Source: Hepsetus odoe (Eukaryota; Chordata; Actinopteri; Characiformes; Hepsetidae). Taken from it: a stretch of DNA of 64,000 nt. Where the stretch lies: NCBI GenBank assembly GCA_017165825.1, contig CM029384.1:14552715-14616714 (forward strand), written 5' to 3'. Positions 41,218-54,253 of this stretch are shown piece by piece; position 1 is the first letter of the stretch; every line of letters begins with the position of its first letter. The notes under the pieces were generated by a model that searched no databases, was not told where the DNA came from, and saw only the letters and a list, made by a program, of their open reading frames with translations. Made by a program: the position numbers and the translations under genes.

Positions 41218-41350
41218 GCAAAGGTGCCGCCCCCGTCATTCTCCTCCCTACGATGGGCTGGCGACCTGTCCAGGGTGTGTCCCCGTCCTTCGCCCTGTGT
41301 GAGCTGGGATTCAGCGGCCACGTTGGAGATCATGACAGAAAATGCCTGAC
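41218..41350 (+). mobile_element. SINE type A 3' half
   Basis: GCAAAGGTGCCGCCCCCGTC, CGATGGGCTGGCGACCTGTC, GCCCTGTGTGAGCTGGGATT; the head is missing and the end runs into a GACT repeat. Confidence 0.75.
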
Positions 41351-43054
41351 TGACTGACTGACTAGTTCAACAATCATGCATTGTATTCTAATAATGTATT
41401 CAGTGTGTTTTTCTGCTGTTTAATCATATTATTAAAGTCTTTTTTTTCTTTCATTTTGTTTATCTTTTCACATGTGAGATCCTTGTTTTTTTCCATAAGC
41501 AACATCATGGCATGTCATCATGAAGTCTGCTCTGTGTATTCAAGTATCTGTTCTGTTTTTCTGAACTTTTGCTTTCATTCTTTTTTCTATGCCCTGTCAC
41601 TCTAGCTGACATGATAGCAGGAAGCTATCTTTACTACTATGTCTTACATCTTTCAGTTGTGTATTGAACAGTGATCGTCAAGCAGAGCGCCATCACCTTG
41701 CAGTAAAGGAATGATGACATCTATGAATTGCTCCTCCTTTTTCTTTTCTCTCTCTCTAAGCAACATCTCAACTCCAGACACACTGCTAGCTCTGCTTCTC
41801 TCAGAAGAATATTCTTTCTTCTAACCTTGTGGCAGACAATGTGAAACATTGTGGGTAGAATAGCCTAAAGGCTTTCTCGGGATGAATATGATTTTTGTTC
41901 AATGAGATAATGGCTAAAGACTATGAAAAAGTAGCCTATCAAAAACCGACCTGAGAGTGAAAAATGAGTCAGAGATGCACTGATGAGTGACACAGCAGTG
42001 AACAGCAGTGGGACACTTTCATTAAACTCAGCTTCTGTCAGCCCTGACGGTGAGAGTTTTAAAAAAGCTTTGGATCTCAAGGTGGGCAGTCCAGTTATTG
42101 ATTCAGTAGAAGAGGATGAAATTGAATATGGCTTGAAAACCAAAAAGGTTTTCAAATCCAAAGTTATGAGAAAAACAAAAATGACTAACATTACTGTTAA
42201 ATATAACACACATTACCAATTGATCTGCAAAAAAATCAGCAATTGTTTTTCATATTAAATTTATTTTTCCTGATTGGGTGGTTTTCCCTAAAGCAGAACA
42301 CAAATTGTGTTTCATACACATCGTAATCAGATAAGTGTAGAATGTCAGATTTTGTAACAATCTGTTGTCAATGATGGCTTAAGTACTTCTATGCAAGTTG
42401 GACAACACAGGGTATTCAGGCATTTTATGGGTGATTACAACCCATCAGGAGTTAGCTCTCCCAATGTTTTTGCTCTGTTGGAAAGGGGAAGGGAACTGAT
42501 GATGTTGCAGAATGTCTCAAATGGAGGGTTTTAATCAACAATAGTTCCCTGGGGCTCTGCTGTGCCTACATCCCTGGATCACTGCTTAGGGAGTTGGTGG
42601 AATGGAATGCTGTTTGGTCCAGCAGGTCACTGGTAATCCCAATTTTCCTGTTGGCAGCAGCTCACCAATAAAATTACAAAAGCATAGTATGTGACAAAAA
42701 AATTCCATTGGTCACAGTTTTCTTATTAATTTAGACTCCATATTTACTGATATATCTGGCTTCAGATTTGGGTTGAATTTCTTAAATTGACTTGATTAAA
42801 AGTGACACTGGAGAATGTGATTTACATTGCAACAGGTCACTGCACACAAGAAAAAACAAGTAAACATTTTGTTGTTGGTGTGCAAGTAAATGAAACAAGT
42901 ATGCCTTGGACAAGGTGGATCCCTCCATGAACTAAAATCAGCCATAAATGTGAACAACAGTTCTAGAAGCAAATTATTTTTCTGAAATAGGAGCTGAAAG
43001 GTCAGTAATGGACATTAGTGTCTCATTCAGAACTCAGTGTAGTGAAGTGTAAAT
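41351..43054. other. No gene confidently recognised
   Basis: Intergenic sequence. One 91-codon frame at 41983-42258 (starts MSDTAVNSSGTLSLNSASVS, then an acidic VEEDEIEYG stretch) looks less random than its neighbours but matches nothing I know and has no visible splice or promoter context. Confidence 0.4.
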
Positions 43055-43231
43055 GTTGGGGTGGTGGTCCAATGGTAGGATACTTGCCTCAAGAGGTCCC
43101 AGGTTTGAATCCCACCTCTAGCACTACCATCACTGGGTCCCTGAGCAAAACCCTTAACCCTGAGTTGCTCCAGGGTTGTGCCTGCTGTGGTTGCTCTGTA
43201 TAAGAGGGTCTGATAAATGCTGTAAATGTAA
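43055..43231 (+). mobile_element. tRNA-headed SINE type C
   Basis: Box A-like TGGTCCAATGG, box B GGTTTGAATCC, body CCTGAGCAAAACCCTTAACC, tail ending GCTGTAAATGTA. Same family as the copy at 63398-63605 but more diverged. Confidence 0.82.
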
Positions 43232-43494
43232 GAAAATAATTTGTTAATTTGGAGGAAGGTCCAAATGACATGGGATAGAGATGAGGCTGTGCAGGTTAAA
43301 AACCCAGTGAGATGAGTGCTTAACATGGTCTAAAGTTTCTGGACAGTTAGTAATCCTTTTTCACAGACACTGATAGGACTCTCTTTGTGACCTTTGAATT
43401 TAAATTCCAAACACAAACACTGCTTATTAGACATGCTAAAGGTTTACCATGTTGCTCTGGTCAAAAAAGTAATGTATTATTTTATTTACATAAA

Positions 43495-43560
43495 AATATA
43501 TACAATATATACAATATATACATTGTATATATATATTGTATGCTATATATATATAGTAAT
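43495..43560. repeat. TA-rich low-complexity tract
   Basis: Imperfect repeats of ATATATACA and TATA, partly self-complementary. Confidence 0.8.
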
Positions 43561-44279
43561 AAATACAAAAAAAAGCTCAGTTGGCTAAATTTTCATGAAT
43601 CATGATAACACAATGATGTCAACAGTTATAAAATTATATATAACTTAGCACGCAAAGCAATCATAAATGACAAACAGCAAAGGGTAAATGTCTCTCATGT
43701 TAAATAATTTGCCAGGAATGAACATTATTATTTTTTAAATGGAATGTCTTGGTTTGGGCCAGTTGCTTAGAATGTGAGAAGGGCCGCTGCACTTTGTTTA
43801 ATTTGTTTGTTTGTTTTAAAGATTCTTTGAACCATACCATGTAAGAAACATGTACGGATCTATAAGAATCAGTTTTGAAAAAGAGATTTGTAAGTTTGAA
43901 AAATCTCATAAAAAAGCATAAACAACCTTCCGATTTTTCGAAGGTTCTTAACCAATTTAAGGGGTCTTCCTAGAACTACAAGATAATGACTCAGATATAA
44001 GGCTGCTGAAAGGATGCTTAGGGAACTAAACCTTGCTCAAGTTTGGTTTAAAGGATACAAAAGAGCCATCTGAGTTCCTATTAGATAAAACATACATCCC
44101 ACTGGCCTTTGCAAGTCAGACCAGACACCCCTGTTCTATGGCATCATACAAAGAACCCTTTCTGGTCTCTTTCATTTAAAAAATGTATACATGCAAGTAA
44201 AACATTGGGAGCTTTTCAACATGTGGATTGTATTCAACCTCATTCCCTTTTACCCAGCTAGATGCCTCTCACTGCTGAG
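43561..44279. other. No feature recognised
   Basis: Intergenic AT-rich sequence; nothing named. Confidence 0.5.
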
Positions 44280-44510
44280 TGTGTGTTAATAATTGAGCGA
44301 TGTGAATTCACAGGATTATATTTCATGTTGAGCAAGTCTAGCACACATAATGGGATATAACCATAAGGCAAGGCATCCCAAATAATTGCTGTAATTGCTG
44401 CAACAATTAAGTCATTCACAGAGAGCAATTACAGTGGGGCTTTGTGGTTGGGCTTCATGATAGAGCCAAGTAACTTCCGCTTTCAGTAAGATGAAAGTAT
44501 AACATGCTTA
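44280..44510. promoter_or_regulatory. Candidate conserved regulatory element
   Basis: Unique sequence with clustered ATTA/AATTG-type sites (TTAATAATTGAG, ATAATTGCTGTAATTGC, CAACAATTAAG, AGCAATTACAG). Assigned on motif density only; no alignment available. Confidence 0.25.
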
Positions 44511-44645
44511 TTTTTCTTCAAGCCTGGCCAGTTAACATAACCTTCCTCATAGACTGATGTAGTCTAAAATTAAATAACCTTTCTGGAACTAAAAAACTGA
44601 AAATAGCATTTTTAATCAATCAGACTGGCTTTAGAAAGCTTGAAA

Positions 44646-44677
44646 CATGCCAAGCCAATGGCATGCCAAGCCAATGG
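44646..44677. repeat. Short tandem duplication
   Basis: CATGCCAAGCCAATGG occurs twice in direct succession. Confidence 0.85.
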
Positions 44678-44889
44678 ACCAGCCAATTATTCGTTTTTTT
44701 TCTTCACTTTCAGTTTCTTTTGAGACACACTATGTTGACTATGTGTATAGTAAAGCAAGAACGTGTATAGAAGAAGTGTGTTTACCTATTCTGATTTCCT
44801 CCACTTTTGCAACATTTAAACTATCATCTTAGCTCTCATCACTAAACCAGACATCACTAAAACCCATATCTCTAGTTATAGTGACTGAA

Positions 44890-45547
44890 CTGTTTTAAGA
44901 GTTCTTATTAGGGGTCTACGGCATTATCAGCCATCTCCATTTTCTTCCTGTCCTCTGCATCTGGTAGAGAGTGGGTAAACTCTCTATCACTTCATCTAAC
45001 TCACTCCAGACTTCTCCTTTATCCTCCATCTCACAACCAACTTGACTACCAACATTCATTATCCACCTTCAACTTCCAGCTTCAAACTCTTCATACTATC
45101 TGACGCTCTCTTCACCTCAACACACTCTCCATACTCTTCCTTCAGGATAACACCTACCCCACATTCCTCCTTCCATCCACACCATGGTAAAACAAATTAA
45201 ACCTCCTCCAATACACCTGGCCTTACTGCCCTTCCATCTGGTCTCCTGCATACACAAAATATCAACCTTCCTTCTCTCCATCATATCAGCTAATTCTCTA
45301 CCTTTATCAGTTATGCCGCCACATTCAATGTTCCTACCCTCACCCACACTCTACTATCCTTCCTTCTCTCCCCCTGCCACTTAACAAAACTCAGGTCTTA
45401 ACTGATCTGGTATGGAAGTCTGTATCATAGTCTGCATATTTGATTTGGCAAAGGTTTTACACGGGATGCCCTTCCTGACATAACCTTCCCCATTTATCTG
45501 GACTTGAGACCAGCACAAAAAAAAATACACTGGCTTGGCCATCCATG
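44890..45547 (-). mobile_element. RTE-type LINE, internally deleted (5' end joined to 3' end)
   Basis: Starts on the minus strand near 45547 with the RTE 5' leader (GGGAAGGTTATGTCAGGAAG-like; GTGTATTTTTTTTTGTGCTG), then the endonuclease N-terminus: GRELADMMERRKVDILCMQE and TRWKGSKARCIGGG. After about 550 bp it passes directly into DAEDRKKWRW-like C-terminal sequence near 44940-44970. The large middle (rest of endonuclease and nearly all reverse transcriptase) is absent. Confidence 0.75.
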
Positions 45548-46003
45548 ATTTGTTAAAAAATTTAATCTAATTTATATTATTTTAATCTGGTACATTCCCA
45601 AGTAATTGAAGTCTTACAGGATATAACCTATTCTGACTTGGAAGAATGTTTGTTATTTTGTCAACATTTCTCAGTAGCTCTTGGGTCTATCTATTCAGAT
45701 AGTTATGTCTTTACTTTGTTTGCAACGCATATACGTTTTTCTTTACTTTAAGATTACCATCTCTTGGGCATATCTCCATGTCATGTTGTATATTTGGTAA
45801 TTGCTGAAAATAATTGCTTATTGAGAAATCCTTTGTCCCTTAACTTAAATATGCCCAAGGGTTTATTAAAATGCCCTCTCCAAGAAAAAACAGTTTAGCT
45901 CAATTTAATGCTTCACATTCTGACAGTCAGGCAACTGAGCAGTTACTTAGAAATTGTAGCAGTCATTATAAAATGATTTGTTAGTTGTGCACTAGTCCAA
46001 TAT

Positions 46004-46007
<4 letters not shown>
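45548..46007. other. No feature recognised
   Basis: Intergenic AT-rich sequence. Confidence 0.5.

Positions 46008-46078
<71 letters not shown>
46008..46078. repeat. TA microsatellite
   Basis: About 35 pure TA units; self-complementary and likely length-unstable. Confidence 0.95.
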
Positions 46079-46081
<3 letters not shown>

Positions 46082-47644
46082 AATATAAAATATATTTAAA
46101 TATATAAAGTTGCTTATATTGTAAACAAACAAACAAAAACATTGGCCTCATTTCAACTGTTCTCCACTTATTCACATACAGTCACTTTAACAGAACTGAG
46201 TTTTGTCATTTATAAGGACTATATAGGTAAAACACCTCAGACTACCCTGTAGCCATCTGAAGCTTTAACTAAAATGTGCTGTATGTCACAAACCTGATGC
46301 TTTATTCATCACTAATGGCCTTTCTGCTCAAAGGTCTTTAGTCACATTTACCTCATCAGAAGAAAGCGTTGTGCTCTGGGTGGCTGCTTGATGAGGGTGC
46401 GTATCTGTAGCTGTCAGCCAGCAGCCTGTCAGGCAGTCTTATGATGTTGTGGCAGTTAGCGTCTGGGTTCAGAGATCAAAGACTTTCCAGCAGTCAGAGG
46501 CTCTGCCATTATTCTGATGGCTTCGTCTTCACTCTGTCCCTGCTGGGAGAAGAGTTTACGCTCTGTCTCTGGGTGATTTTGCCCACCTGCTGCTACTGGG
46601 GTATGAATTACCCATGCAAAACCAGACAGACTGGTGAATGCTAACTGCCATTTCAGATTAGGTGAAAACTTTTTCTTCATTTACAGTGTCATCCACAAAT
46701 CCTCTTGATTTTTCATGTAAAATCTGAATAAAATTTATTTATTTATTTCTGAAACACAAGGATAAATATTAATCATTTAACAAATCCATTTGTAACAAAC
46801 GCCCTTCATTTCATACTTTGCACCCCCCCATTAAAAAGGTAACTACAATTTCTTTCCTTAAATGCTTAAATAGAAAACTCATGATGTTGGATCAAAGAAC
46901 ATTCCCTCATACAGAAACTCTTCAGATTCCCAGGTCCATGACTGTGAAATTTTATCTTTAGCTCATCTGATTTTCTAAAAGACTTTATGTATGCTAGAGA
47001 AGAATGAGATGTAGATATTTCTTCCACAGCTGTTCCTGGTTTTGAACCTTTGTGTCACATTATTGCTGTATTCTCAGGTCTTTTCCTGTCATAGATGTAG
47101 AGATCGTCATGTCTCACTGCATATTTAAACTATGTATTTAACTACTAGTGGAACAAGAAGTCATGGATATCTATTTCAGTGTTCACAATCACATGAATTT
47201 TAAACAAAAACAATGAGACATACTATAGACATATAGGTATAATGTTAAAACAGGATTGTTTTAAAGCAAAAACACCATGTTTATCATCACTGGTTTCTTC
47301 TTTTAGTTAAATAAGTTACTGAGCTCCACAATTCATAAAACTCCCAAAGAAAATTCCCTTTAATCTATATATTTATTGATTTAAAGTATTAACAGTTTTA
47401 GTTAGGTAATAGGCAGCCATGCAAACAACCAAACAAACAACTCTCAAAAAATCATTAATATTTCAGGTTTTCTGACAGCATTGATATGACAAATGGTCCT
47501 TCAAAAGCCTTATTCAGGAAATACCAAAAAACCTATAAAGTCTATGCATGTAATTACAAGAAGCACTTCAAGAGTTCTGCAAGAAGTGCCAAGGAGCTCC
47601 ACATGCTCGCTTCCACTTAGGATTCCCTCTTCAAGGGACTTTAT
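46079..47644. other. No feature recognised
   Basis: Intergenic. Overlapping opposite-strand short frames near 46440-46680 share a slightly higher G+C content but show no domain. Confidence 0.5.
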
Positions 47645-47760
47645 GACCTCACTCACTCACTTTCTTAGCCACTTGTCCTGATTAGGGTCGCAGGCAGTGC
47701 TGGATCTAATCAGTTCTCACAGGGAAATAGGCAAGGGAACTACACTCCACACACCTCCCT
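47645..47760 (-). mobile_element. SINE type D tail fragment
   Basis: CTCACTCACTCACTTTCTTA then CCACTTGTCCTGATTAGGGT and GCAGTGCTGGATCTAATCAG, matching the tail part of the copy at 33455-33765. Confidence 0.6.
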
Positions 47761-48311
47761 TATACAGCATAATGTGTCAGCTGGATCTATCAAATGATTC
47801 ATTTAATGGTTTTCTTTCATTCTTTATAGCTAAAGTAAAACGTGTGAGCTCAGTGTGTGAGCCCTTTTGATTAGCAACAAATTTGCTGATCGGTGTGGAA
47901 ATATATCCACCACAAAGAAGTGGTGGAACACACAGAAGTGTAGAATGAAGGACAAATGGATGAGAAAGAGCAATAGGGTGATGAGGCGTGAGGGGAGGGA
48001 GTCTTATCTGCACTCTGTGCCCTCTATTTCCAAAGAATGCATTGCATGGACACCATTATCTCTATATTGGATTTCCCTTTTGATTTTTCTTCTTTAAAGA
48101 AATCTGTTCCACTTCAGCTCTCAGATGCACACTTATATAATTGAAAGTTATACTGAGACTTATTTGTAAAAGGCAGAGATATCTATTAGCATTATACGTA
48201 AATGTAAATGTATCAACATTATACTGACATCCAGGGATTTGCCAGCAAACTCAATGAACAATACAACTTTAATTGTTCTTTTTTGGTGGTGTAATCCTAC
48301 AATATCATCAA
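47761..48311. other. No feature recognised
   Basis: Intergenic sequence; nothing named. Confidence 0.5.
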
Positions 48312-48468
48312 CCCAGTGCCTGGCGAGGACAGGACATGCCCTGGACAGGTCGCCAGCCCATCGCAGGGAGGAGCTGGACGGGGACGGCACCTTGCTCAAG
48401 GGTACCTCAGGGCAACCTATTGGAAAGGGGTTCGAACCCCCGATCCTCCGATCATGAGGCCCCTAATC
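48312..48468 (-). mobile_element. SINE type A lacking both ends
   Basis: CCCTGGACAGGTCGCCAGCC to GGTTCGAACCCCCGATCCTC; the 3' tail and the outermost head are missing although the core is near consensus. Confidence 0.82.
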
Positions 48469-49800
48469 TACAATATCCCATTTCTAATTGTGTTTTAGAA
48501 GTAATATCTGTAAAAAGCCCATATTTAAACAAAGCCCTGGTAGGTTTTAGGAATGCCCTTGGCATTGAAACGCTATTATCAGGAAGACAGCAAAATTATC
48601 ATGAAAGTTTGTGAAAAAACTTTTTATTCAACATAGACATTGCAGTAGTGTTTTTTCAATGAGGGTCAAATGAGCTTCATATTCTTTCAGTTATCTCTAG
48701 TACTGTCATGCCCGGCCAGAACCACAGGCATGACAGACCGTGACAAGTACTTTGACAAGTACAAGGGAATTTCCACACAGAACATATGAAATTTTCAATG
48801 TATAGCAAATTCAATTCAATTCCATATTATTTTCAGGTGCCACCTTTAGTGAGGTAATGGGGGTGAAATAGACTCACCTATATCAAAGACTGCTCTCATT
48901 GAGTTTTTAGGTTATTAATTTGACGTTGCCGTTCATGATGTTAATCAATACTATTCATATGCTCGAAAAAGTGAAATTCAAGATTGAACTGTTGTCATGT
49001 GGTTCCATGAAGTTGAATTTTTATAGAAATGTATTGTGTTTTGGGTTGGAGGATTTCGTGATTCATGTAGAGTTTGCTCAAGCATAAATGATTCAGCTGA
49101 ACAGTTAGTGGGTTTAAATGCACACTGTGCTGGCCTCCAGCTATCATTCCTCGTTCATCTCTAGCATACATTAAATTACTTTAGCATTAACTTTCCTGTG
49201 CCTTCCTGAATAGAACATGTTCTTTGCAGGATCTTTATGGCAATGTGGGATTTTATTACATGCTTTTTAAATATCTTCCAAATGTGTCTGACCACTGGTT
49301 AAATGAAGCAGGATCTGAACACAAGAGTAGCGTTACTCCATCAGAGAAGCAGCATCAGCTTTTACCTACTCTTGACAAAGTACTTGCTCCTTCTTCCTGC
49401 AGAACTCTTTACTGTATGGAGCTAATGAACAGATTCACCAGCAGTTATTTTCTGGAGGTTGATTTTAGGCTCATAAAATATCCAGTACACAATACTCTAC
49501 TTTCCAGATGGACTAGCTATGAAAATCAATAGAGATGGGAATAAAAAAAGTATGTTTTATTCATCTGGGTGCGGAACTTGGTATCAACATTCTTCTCCAT
49601 AAAAATGTATAGTCTATTTATACAACAGCATGACTTTTCTGCTAATCTATAAAATAATTCATGTTTGTTCACATCTTAGCCTTACAAAATATAAATCTGA
49701 GATATGAAGAAACACAGACAAAAATAGATTAGATAATTTATCTAATTATCAATTGAAAAACTGTCTGCAATGTACAGCAACTGATAAAAGATGGGGTTTG
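48469..49800. other. No gene recognised
   Basis: Intergenic sequence. A small palindrome (TGTCATGCC at 48705-48713, inverted by GGCATGACA) resembles the outer bases of an LTR but nothing else supports one. A 102-codon frame at 49224-49532 has no recognisable domain. Confidence 0.45.
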
Positions 49801-49801
49801 A

Positions 49802-49802
49802 C

Positions 49803-49836
<34 letters not shown>

Positions 49837-49868
49837 CTTTCTCTTTCACCTACTCTCTTGCTCTCCAA
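49802..49868. repeat. CT-rich microsatellite
   Basis: CT dinucleotide repeats interrupted by single C or T insertions. Confidence 0.9.
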
Positions 49869-49958
49869 ATTGACCTCCCAGATGCCATCAGGATAGCAGT
49901 TGTTGGCATTTTAGTGTTTATTTTTAGTGTGCAGGAAAGAGGGTGATATATATATATA

Positions 49959-50420
49959 CAGTACTTTGCAAACGTTTTACGCAGGTGTGGAAAAAATGCT
50001 GTAAAACAAGAAAACATAGAAATGAATAATGATTGTTTATTTTGATCAATTTACAAAAATACAAAGTGAGCGAACAAAAGAAAAATCTAAATCAAATCAA
50101 TATTTGGTGTGTCACTACCTTTTGCCTTCAAACCAGCATCAATTCTTCTGGCCCCCACAGAGCCCTGATCTCAACATCATCCAGTGTGTCTGGGATTACA
50201 TGAAGAGACAGAAGGATGTGAAACCTCATCCACAGAAGATCTGTGGTTAGTTCTCAAGATGTTTGGAACAACCTACAGACAAGTTCCTTCAAAACTGTGC
50301 AAGTGTGAAAGAAGTCTAGAGAGAATAAATAAATAGAAATGATTAACACTTCCATTTTTGAAAGTATTCTTTGTCAACAGCATTTTTTTTACACACCTGC
50401 CTAACACTTTTGCACAGTAA
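49959..50420 (+). mobile_element. Tc1-like element with transposase C-terminal remnant
   Basis: Ends CAGTACTTTGCAAACGTTTT and, inverted, TACTGTGCAAAAGTGTTAGG; the inverted terminal regions extend well over 60 bp with mismatches. Inside, the plus strand reads PPQSPDLNIIQCVWDYMKRQ, the end of a Tc1-type catalytic domain (usual motif PPQSPDLNPIE). Same family as 556-930. It lies between TA repeats, its expected target. Confidence 0.8.
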
Positions 50421-50437
50421 TCTCTCTCTCTCTCTCT

Positions 50438-50473
<36 letters not shown>
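50421..50473. repeat. TC then TA microsatellite
   Basis: Short TC repeat followed by a TA repeat, flanking the Tc1-like element. Confidence 0.9.
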
Positions 50474-50569
50474 GTATACATTCTCATGAGGCCATGAACA
50501 TCTAACAATTCCTGGAGATCAATCAGTGCAAACAGAGCTGCTCTTTAAAGTAATTGTATATGTCATTAT

Positions 50570-50760
50570 TGTGATTGAAAGTGAGCCCCTAAAGTGCTTT
50601 TTCTGCAGATGATAATCGATGGTTTCACATATCTCACTAAATTACCTTCATATTGATTTCATTCTTTTAGGCTTTGATGAAATCATTAAATCAGCTGGGT
50701 ATTAGACTGACATTCGGCCACAAGTCACTCGCTGTAATTGTTAATCTTTTGTGAAATGCA
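50570..50760. promoter_or_regulatory. Candidate conserved regulatory element
   Basis: Unique sequence with GATAATCGATGG, AAATCATTAAATC and GCTGTAATTGTTAATC motifs and no repeat similarity. Composition-based guess only. Confidence 0.2.
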
Positions 50761-52624
50761 GTGGTCCATCTCTAAAGTCTTACTACTCTGTGTTTGTTTT
50801 CAGTGTTTTCCAGTACACTTTCAATTACACTGATGAATATCAGTGAATATACTTAGAAGATGATTACTTTAGTGGATATGCAGAAACAAAAGTAGCCTTC
50901 TCTGTCTTTATACAGTGGCAGCAAACTCACTCTGAAGCCACAGAAGCCTTAAAAATGATTTATGATTCCCTTTGGCATTTGCTTATTAGTTTATTCCATC
51001 TAAATGTAAATATATCAGGAAGCTCATCAGTTATTCTGTAGCACAGTGAGAGCTGGTGAGAACCTCTCTCTGATCAAGCAAGCCAGCAAGCTCTAGTCTA
51101 GTGCTAGCTAGGCAAGCTATTTTTATATAAAAAACATTTACATCTCAGTCTGTTCCCATTGTGAATCCAATCTAAATCTGAATTCATGAGAAGAGGGCAC
51201 ATACTTACAAACTTTTTAGAACATGAAGTTCATTGAGGAGAGATGCCAGCTAGAGAAACTTCAAAACAGACAATTACTCTGATTTTAATACTAATAAGTT
51301 TTTTTTTTTTTTACATTGTCTCCAAAGGAAAAACACTTCCATTGGAAGTACCAAAAGTGAGTAGTACATTAAACCTCATTTAGAACTTAAAAGAACAAAA
51401 ATAGTTTGAAGAGCTGCTTTTTTCTGTACAGTGTTTGCAAAGTTAAAATAATATCATTTGGAAGATGTGCCATGTGTACAGAAGTGCATGCATTATTCAG
51501 TTTTTTAAATGTTTATTTCCTGAATAATTCATCCTGCTCACTGTGTGAGTTTTGCACATAATTTATCATAGAAGGCCTATTAGGATTCCAAAGCAGAGCA
51601 AGTACGTTTTCAACCTGTATTTAAGTTAAAGGGATTTTAACATGCTCCAGACATACTCTTTCATAAGTTTAATAGCATTGGGGCAGCAGTGGTCTTGTGA
51701 TTAGGGAGTTTTTTTTCCAGTAAATAAATGAGGCAAATAAAATGGGAATCCACAAGGTCACTAATATACAATAATTTCTCAAAAGAAATTATTATTGTTA
51801 TTTTTATTATTACTATTATTCATTGTTTACATCTAAACTGTAAATAATGATAAATAAGAAAAATACAATGATATATTAGACAGAAAAATTGAAATGGCCC
51901 AAGTAAAATCATCACTACCAACTGCCCATATAAAGTCTTTTTAAAGTGTACTGGAGCGATAGAGATTCACTTTTAAATTACATTAGACCCTTGTTAAACT
52001 CACAAGAAGTATCCTTTGGTTTGTGAGTATCCTTAATGACGCAACTCCCATCAGGATGGAAATCATAGATCAGTGATCAGTGATCACATTTGTGTTAAAC
52101 ATGTAACTACACTTCCCTTAGGACCAAAGCATATTCTCAATGTATGGCTCAAGCAGTTTGACTTGTATAGTGTTGTTCCATATATTTACCCGACCACTTA
52201 TTGAAAGTATGGTAAAGAATGAATCATCTGACTGTTTTCTTGCACGTCTTTGTAGACCATTTTTTTTGCTTACATTCTTTTACTTACATTCAAAGCTTAC
52301 ATTCGTCTTTGGGATTTTTGTACTGCAAGCATCCATTTATTTATGTTACATTGATGTAATCATCTTGCAAGCTTGTTTCAAAACCAAGGTATGCTGCTAA
52401 ATAGTGTTATGCACCCCACAGAACATGGTAAGATGTTGGATAATTGTATCATGCTTTATGATGCACCTGCTTGAAAATATGTTTCTGCTGCCATTTATTA
52501 AAATGTTATCCTTAAGTTGTGGGGCTTTGTGCGAAGGTGTGTAGTTACAGACTAGTGCTCTTTAATTTCATGCACGTTTCAGCAGCAGACTTCATAACGG
52601 AGATGGAGGCCAAGAAAACGTATA
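50761..52624. other. No gene recognised
   Basis: Intergenic AT-rich sequence. A short piece at 51680-51710 (GGGGCAGCAGTGGTCTTGTG, GATTAGGGAGTT) is the first 35 bases of a SINE head only. Confidence 0.5.
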
Positions 52625-52855
52625 AGTGAAAGTGACTGTCATTGTGAAACACAGCACAGCACAACACAACACAGCAAAACTCAACCTCTGCCTTTCACCC
52701 ATACACACATGTGCAGCAGGGGGCAGCTATTGAAAGCTGCCCGGGGAGCAATGATGGTTCCTTGCTCAAGGGTACTTCAGGGCAACCTACTGGCAAGGGA
52801 ATCGAACCCACAACCCACAATCCAATTCCAGGGCAACTCCCTAACCACTAGGCCG
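52625..52855 (-). mobile_element. SINE type B
   Basis: AGTGAAAGTGACTGTCATTG tail, GGGTACTTCAGGGCAACC body, CTCCCTAACCACTAGGCC head end; an extra repeated ACAACAC block sits in the tail. Confidence 0.85.
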
Positions 52856-54253
52856 AAAATCTTTATGCCAAGTGTATTGTGCTGCTCTATAAAATGTGAA
52901 AAATGTTAAAATCAGGTTAAAGTGACGGTTCAAGTGATGATTAGTTCAAAAAGCTAAAACGAAAAATAATGTTTCTTTGTAGCCTTGCAAGTCACAAGTG
53001 TTTTAGTTAATGCATTGGTACACTAGGTCAACCTTAGTTCACCAATGAGCACTCTTGAAATCAGCCTTGAAATGACTAATCTAGTGGTACTCAAAATGAA
53101 ATAGAATGAGGCATTTCTTGCTGTGCAAAACCAGGATGATTCTGTTCTGGCTGCAGTAAGAAGCACTGCAAGACATGTATTGATTTTTGCAATAAAATCA
53201 AATATCTTTGTTTTTAGAGCTCCAGATTTAGCAACACAGAAAGCTTAAATCTGCACCTTCTTAAAGATTCCATGTCAGCATGTTGCAAAATACCTGACTG
53301 ACTCATATGTTAAGCTGGACTTACGTATGGTTTCTGACACTGTAGGACACATTATTCTCTATAAGAAATGACTGTTACTGCTGTTTTTGTTAGAGCCATA
53401 AACAACAAAGTGAAAACTTTCCAAATGTTTGAAAATTTTATTACTTAGGCATGCAGTTTTTACAAAGATTTTTTTACTCTTTAGCTGCATTAGTTTCATA
53501 GATTTAATGAAGCAAAGACCCAAACATGTCTTGGCTTATCAGCTATATTAGCTATATTTTAGCTAAACTATTGCTTTAAGGAGTTACAGCGACGGGAGAG
53601 CAGTCTGAGATGTAGATAACGTTCTGACAATTGTCTTTAGAGGCGAACGAGCAAGCATTATTACTAACTCAGAAGGAGGGAAACAATTCCACTTGGAAGG
53701 AAAGCTCGACTCATCAAGGAGTGTTGGCTGTCATGTAGCTCCTGGGCAAATTCTGTTTCTTCGCTTCTTTTGCTGCTTAAGTCTGACAGCCTGAGTGTGT
53801 TTTCAGAGAGATTAACATCTACAGCTTGTCAACTTTCCGTAGAAACACAAGGAAGCAAATTCCTCTGTTGATGTTTACATGCTTTTTCTCACTCTGCTCC
53901 TTCATCACACCTTGTCAAACACCACTGCAGCCCGTTGCTAAGTGCTGTCTGTGCGCTGTCCAAAACACCATCGGTGCTCAGTGCTATCTGTATGCTCAAC
54001 AAGCCATGATAAAGAACCAGAATATCCATCTCTCTTACCAAAGAGGCACAGAAACAGCAGGGGTTTTGCTGGATTCTACTGCCTATTTGGCTATAATGAT
54101 AGTATTTCATTTTCAAGTTTTTTTATTCAGTTTTGTCCTTTCCACCCAATTTCCCTTCCTATCAAAATTCCACATGACAATCATTTTAAAAATACTAAAA
54201 TTTTTAAGGAAAAGATTCTCATAATGTTTGCTGACATTTAAGCATTTGTTTAA
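52856..54253. other. No gene recognised
   Basis: Intergenic. The 132-codon frame at 53826-54224 carries Phe-rich simple sequence at its end and no recognisable domain. Confidence 0.45.
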
